The position numbers and the translations under genes are program-made. The notes beneath the pieces were generated by a model, which made no database searches, was not told the DNA's origin, and saw only the letters and a list, made by a program, of their open reading frames with translations. A stretch of 64,000 bases of DNA from Thermomonospora echinospora (GTDB lineage: Bacteria > Actinomycetota > Actinomycetes > Streptosporangiales > Streptosporangiaceae), in assembly GCF_900108175.1 (NCBI RefSeq), contig NZ_FNVO01000003.1, forward strand, positions 310,001-374,000, given 5' to 3'. Positions within the stretch are counted from its first letter, which is position 1; every line of letters starts with the position of its first letter. This document shows positions 61,191 to 64,000 of this stretch, in pieces.

Positions 61191-62000
61191 GTGCGTCTGT
61201 CCCAGGTGATCACGGTTCTCGAGAGGCTCTACCCGCCCGAGTGGGCACAGTCGTGGGACGCCGTGGGTCTGGTGTGCGGTGATCCGGACGCCGAGGTCCG
61301 CCGGGTGCTGCTGGCCGTTGACCCGGTGGCCGCCATCGCCGACGAGGCCCTCGACCAGGGCGCCGACCTGATCGTCACCCACCATCCGCTGCTGCTGCGG
61401 CCGGTCAACAGCGTCGCCGCCACCACCCCCAAGGGCCGGCTGATCCACCGGCTGATCTCCTCGGGGGTCGCGCTGTACACCGCGCACACCAACGCCGACG
61501 TGGCCGACCCCGGCGTCTCTGACGCCCTGGCCCGGGCGGTGGGGCTGACCGGCCCGCTGACCCCGCTGGCCCCCTCCCCGGACGATCCGGCACGCGGCCT
61601 GGGCCGGATCGGTGAGCTGGCGGAGACGGTGCCGCTGCGCGAGTTCGCCGCCCGCGCCGCCGCCGGGCTGCCCGCCACCGCCTGGGGTCTGCGTGTGGCC
61701 GGCGACCCCGAGCGCCCGGTACGCATCGTCGCGGTCTGCGGCGGCGCCGGCGACTCGCTGCTGGAGACCGCCCGCCGCGCCGGCGTGGACGTCTATCTCA
61801 CCGCCGACCTGCGCCACCACCCGGCCTCAGAGTTCCGCGAGGCGGGCGGCCCGGCGCTGATCGACGCCGCGCACTGGGCCACCGAGTGGCCCTGGCTGGC
61901 CGACGCGCAGCGGCACCTGGCGCAAGCCCTCGATCTCAAGAGCCATGTCTCGACGCTCGTCACCGACGCGTGGACGCTGCACTTCGAAGGAGAACTGTGA
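61191..62000 (+). CDS. Nif3-like dinuclear metal-centre protein
   Basis: A 269-residue member of the Nif3/YbgI family (Rv2230c position). Metal ligands are seen in VTHHPLLLRPVNSV and YTAHTNADV, plus a C-terminal HWATEW segment; the DAVGLVCGDPDAEVRR N-terminal motif is standard. Family proteins form hexameric toroids with a two-metal site; activity is poorly defined (GTP cyclohydrolase-like in some names). GTG start. Its stop overlaps the next gene's start by 4 bases. Confidence 0.92.
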   Translation: MRLSQVITVLERLYPPEWAQSWDAVGLVCGDPDAEVRRVLLAVDPVAAIADEALDQGADLIVTHHPLLLRPVNSVAATTPKGRLIHRLISSGVALYTAHTNADVADPGVSDALARAVGLTGPLTPLAPSPDDPARGLGRIGELAETVPLREFAARAAAGLPATAWGLRVAGDPERPVRIVAVCGGAGDSLLETARRAGVDVYLTADLRHHPASEFREAGGPALIDAAHWATEWPWLADAQRHLAQALDLKSHVSTLVTDAWTLHFEGEL

Positions 62001-62740
62001 AAGCAGCACCGCAAGCCCAGCAGCGCCTGCTCGACCTGCAGGAGCTGGACACCGCGCTGGACCGGCTGGCGCACCGTCGCCGCACGCTGCCCGAGACGGC
62101 CGAGATCGAGCGGATCGAGGCCCGGGTCGCCGAGCTGCGCGACGCGCTCGTCGCCGCCGAGACCGAGGTCAGCGACCTGGACCGGGAGCAGCGCAAGGCC
62201 GAGCAGGACGTCGACCAGGTCCGCACCCGGGCGCAGCGCGACCAGCAGCGGCTGGACTCGGGCATGGTCACCTCGGCCAAGGACCTGTCCAGCCTGCAGT
62301 CGGAGATCGCCTCGTTGCAGCGTCGCCAGTCCGACCTGGAGGAGGTCGTACTGGAGGTCATGGAGCGGCGCGAGGAGGCCGAGGGCCGGGTCGCCGGCCT
62401 GCGCGAGGAGCGCACGGCCGCCGAGCGCGACCTGGCCGAGGCCACCGAGCGCCGTGACGCCGCCCGGCAGCGGATCGACGAGGAGAGCGGCACCACCAGC
62501 GCCGCCCGCACCGCGGTGGCCAAGGACGTCCCCGAGGACCTGCTGGGCCTGTATGAGAAGCTGCGCGGCCAGTTCGGCGGGGTCGGCGCCGCGGCGCTGC
62601 ACCGCGGCCAGTGCCAGGGCTGCCACCTGGCGCTGAACACCGTGGACCTCAACCGGATCCGCGCCGCCGCCCAGGACGAGGTGGTGCGCTGCGAGGAGTG
62701 CCGCCGCATCCTCGTCCGCACCCCCGAGTCGGGCCTGTGA
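61997..62740 (+). CDS. Coiled-coil zinc-ribbon protein (CdsZ/Rv2229c-like)
   Basis: A 247-residue protein with a long antiparallel coiled coil (about 10-185, strong heptads) and a C-terminal zinc ribbon: CQGCH and CEECR. The family (DUF164/zf-RING_7) is linked to cell division and nucleic-acid binding in some bacteria (CdsZ); function here is inferred. GTG in the GTGA overlap with nif3; its own stop overlaps the RNase H gene by 4 bases, so all three are coupled. Confidence 0.92.
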   Translation: MKAAPQAQQRLLDLQELDTALDRLAHRRRTLPETAEIERIEARVAELRDALVAAETEVSDLDREQRKAEQDVDQVRTRAQRDQQRLDSGMVTSAKDLSSLQSEIASLQRRQSDLEEVVLEVMERREEAEGRVAGLREERTAAERDLAEATERRDAARQRIDEESGTTSAARTAVAKDVPEDLLGLYEKLRGQFGGVGAAALHRGQCQGCHLALNTVDLNRIRAAAQDEVVRCEECRRILVRTPESGL

Positions 62741-63876
62741 GCGCCTCCCGCAGGCTGGTCGTCGAGGCCGACGGCGGGTCGCGGGGCAACCCCGGCCCGG
62801 CCGGGTACGGCGCGCTGGTCCGCGACGCGGTCACCGGCGAGGTGCTGGCGGAGGTCGCCGAGGCCATCGGCCGCGCCACCAACAACGTCGCCGAGTACCG
62901 GGGCCTGATCGCCGGGCTGCGCGCCGCCGCCGAGACGGACCCGTCCGCCCGGGTCGAGGTGCGGATGGACTCCAAGCTGGTGGTGGAGCAGATGTCCGGG
63001 CGCTGGAAGATCAAGCACCCGGACATGATCCCGCTGGCGCTGGAGGCCCGGGAGGTGGCCTCGGCCTTTGCCGCGGTCTCGTACCAGTGGGTGCCGCGCA
63101 ACCGCAACGCGCACGCCGACCGGCTGGCCAACGAGGCGATGGACGCTGCCGCCCGCGGCGAGCCCTGGGTCCGCAAGGTCCACGAGGACGACTCCCCGGC
63201 CGTGGCGGCCGACCCGGAGCCGGTCGCCCCCACGGGCCCGGCCTGGGCGACGGCCACCACCGCTCCCACCACGACGCTGCTGCTGCGGCACGGCCAGACG
63301 CCCCTGTCGGTGGACAAGCGGTTCGCCGGTGTCGGGGACGTTCCGCTGACCGACGTCGGCCGGGAGCAGGCCCGCGCCGCCGCACGGGCCCTCAAGGGGC
63401 ACGGCCTGGACGCCGTCGTCACCTCGCCGCTGGTGCGCTGCCGGGACACCGCCGCCGAGGTCGCCGCCGCGACCGGCGTTCCGGTACGGGTCGAGGACGG
63501 CTTCCGGGAGACCGACTTCGGCCGGTGGGAGGGATTGACCTTCGCCGAGGTGCGCGAGCGCTGGCCGGAGGAGATGAACGCCTGGCTGGCCGATCCGGCG
63601 GTGGCCCCGCCGGGCGGGGAGAGCTTCGACGAGGTGGCCCGCCGGGTGCGGATCGCGCTCGACAAGCTCAAGGTCCGCTACCGCCACCAGACGGTGCTGG
63701 TCGTCTCGCACGTCACGCCCATCAAGCTGCTGGTCCGCGACGCCCTCCAGGCGCCGATGGGGTCGCTGTACCGGATGCACCTGGACGTGTCGTCCCTGAC
63801 GCGGATCGACTGGTACGACGACGGCCCGGCGGTGCTGCGCCTCCTCAACGACACCCACCACCTGCCCCACGCCTGA
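62737..63876 (+). CDS. Bifunctional RNase H / histidine phosphatase
   Basis: A 379-residue two-domain enzyme like M. tuberculosis Rv2228c. N-terminal RNase HI domain (1-140): catalytic acids D12 (VVEADGGSRGNPG), E53 (NNVAEYRGL), D78 (RMDSK) and D128 (NAHADRLANE). It removes RNA from RNA-DNA hybrids. The C-terminal histidine phosphatase domain (about 178-379) has RHG (184-186), the family phosphohistidine loop, and VVSHVTPIK with the second catalytic His. In Rv2228c the second domain acts as an alpha-ribazole phosphatase (CobC-like). GTG start in overlap with the preceding gene. Confidence 0.94.
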   Translation: MSASRRLVVEADGGSRGNPGPAGYGALVRDAVTGEVLAEVAEAIGRATNNVAEYRGLIAGLRAAAETDPSARVEVRMDSKLVVEQMSGRWKIKHPDMIPLALEAREVASAFAAVSYQWVPRNRNAHADRLANEAMDAAARGEPWVRKVHEDDSPAVAADPEPVAPTGPAWATATTAPTTTLLLRHGQTPLSVDKRFAGVGDVPLTDVGREQARAAARALKGHGLDAVVTSPLVRCRDTAAEVAAATGVPVRVEDGFRETDFGRWEGLTFAEVRERWPEEMNAWLADPAVAPPGGESFDEVARRVRIALDKLKVRYRHQTVLVVSHVTPIKLLVRDALQAPMGSLYRMHLDVSSLTRIDWYDDGPAVLRLLNDTHHLPHA

Positions 63877-63905
63877 CCCGACCGCTCTGAGGTCGCCGAG
63901 TTCCG

Positions 63906-63941
63906 CCCCGTCCTGGTCGCCGCATGACCGGCGGGACGGGG
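63906..63941 (+). terminator. Nested hairpin after the RNase H gene
   Basis: ccccgtcc (63906-63913) pairs with ggacgggg (63934-63941); an inner ggtc/gacc stem lies inside. It follows the stop by 30 bases and probably ends the nif3 operon. Confidence 0.55.
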
Positions 63942-64000
63942 CCGGCCAAGGTTCTGCCGGACGAATTCGGCATGGCCGCCTAGGCCGTTGCCTGTCCGGC

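Overview
This is a GC-rich chromosomal window from an actinobacterium. The evidence is GTG and TTG starts alongside ATG, many 4-base stop/start overlaps, actinobacterial-only families (DUF3159, DUF3710, DUF4193, DUF4235, SepH, mycothiol-dependent DinB-type enzyme, F420-dependent LLM oxidoreductase) and a Rex box. Gene content fits the Streptosporangiales/Thermomonosporaceae side best, but that placement is inference. About 57 protein genes are supported. I found no tRNA, rRNA, CRISPR array, insertion sequence or integrase.

Layout. 0-7.1 kb: zinc-ribbon protein, phosphoglucomutase, a two-gene Hen1-Pnkp RNA-repair operon and, divergent from it, a PARG-type ADP-ribose hydrolase. 7.1-10.7 kb: TetR repressor and divergent 14-TM drug exporter with a clear operator, then an LLM oxidoreductase. 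10.7-13.6 kb: a small accessory patch with AT-richer spacers (DUF1906 cell-wall-hydrolase-like protein, two small membrane proteins, a helix-turn-helix regulator). 13.6-25.3 kb: a core block in the order known around M. tuberculosis Rv2689c-Rv2697c: RNA methyltransferase, KimA-like permease, CeoB, CeoC, DUF3159, OB-fold, DUF3710 and dut. An extra KtrA/TrkH pair and an ArsB/CBS pair are inserted in it. 25.8-34.2 kb: a second insertion (CYP124-like P450, two acyl-CoA dehydrogenases, archaeal-type ValRS, DUF4235, mycothiol enzyme, EcsC) separating dut from DUF4193.

34.2-47.9 kb: DUF4193, a receptor-type Ser/Thr kinase, a CutRS-like two-component system, a 58-residue small protein, SuhB, ferrochelatase, lytic transglycosylase, FAD lactone oxidase, SepH and two bacterial PH proteins. 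47.9-53.4 kb: a DrrAB-type exporter facing a full-length AfsR-type regulator. 53.6-60.9 kb: type II NADH dehydrogenase under a Rex operator, a PEBP lipoprotein, a 721-residue tail of low complexity on a membrane anchor, a carbonic anhydrase that looks like the C-terminal remnant of a SulP fusion, and small proteins. 60.9-63.9 kb: the Nif3-CdsZ-RNase H/phosphatase operon, each pair overlapping by 4 bases.

Themes. Potassium handling is concentrated at 15-20.7 kb (three RCK-type gating proteins, one TrkH channel, one KimA-like symporter). RNA end repair and ADP-ribose removal sit side by side at 2.1-7.1 kb. Envelope and division functions (SepH, lytic transglycosylase, PH proteins, kinase) cluster at 35-48 kb. 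Convergent gene pairs are often separated by strong perfect hairpins.
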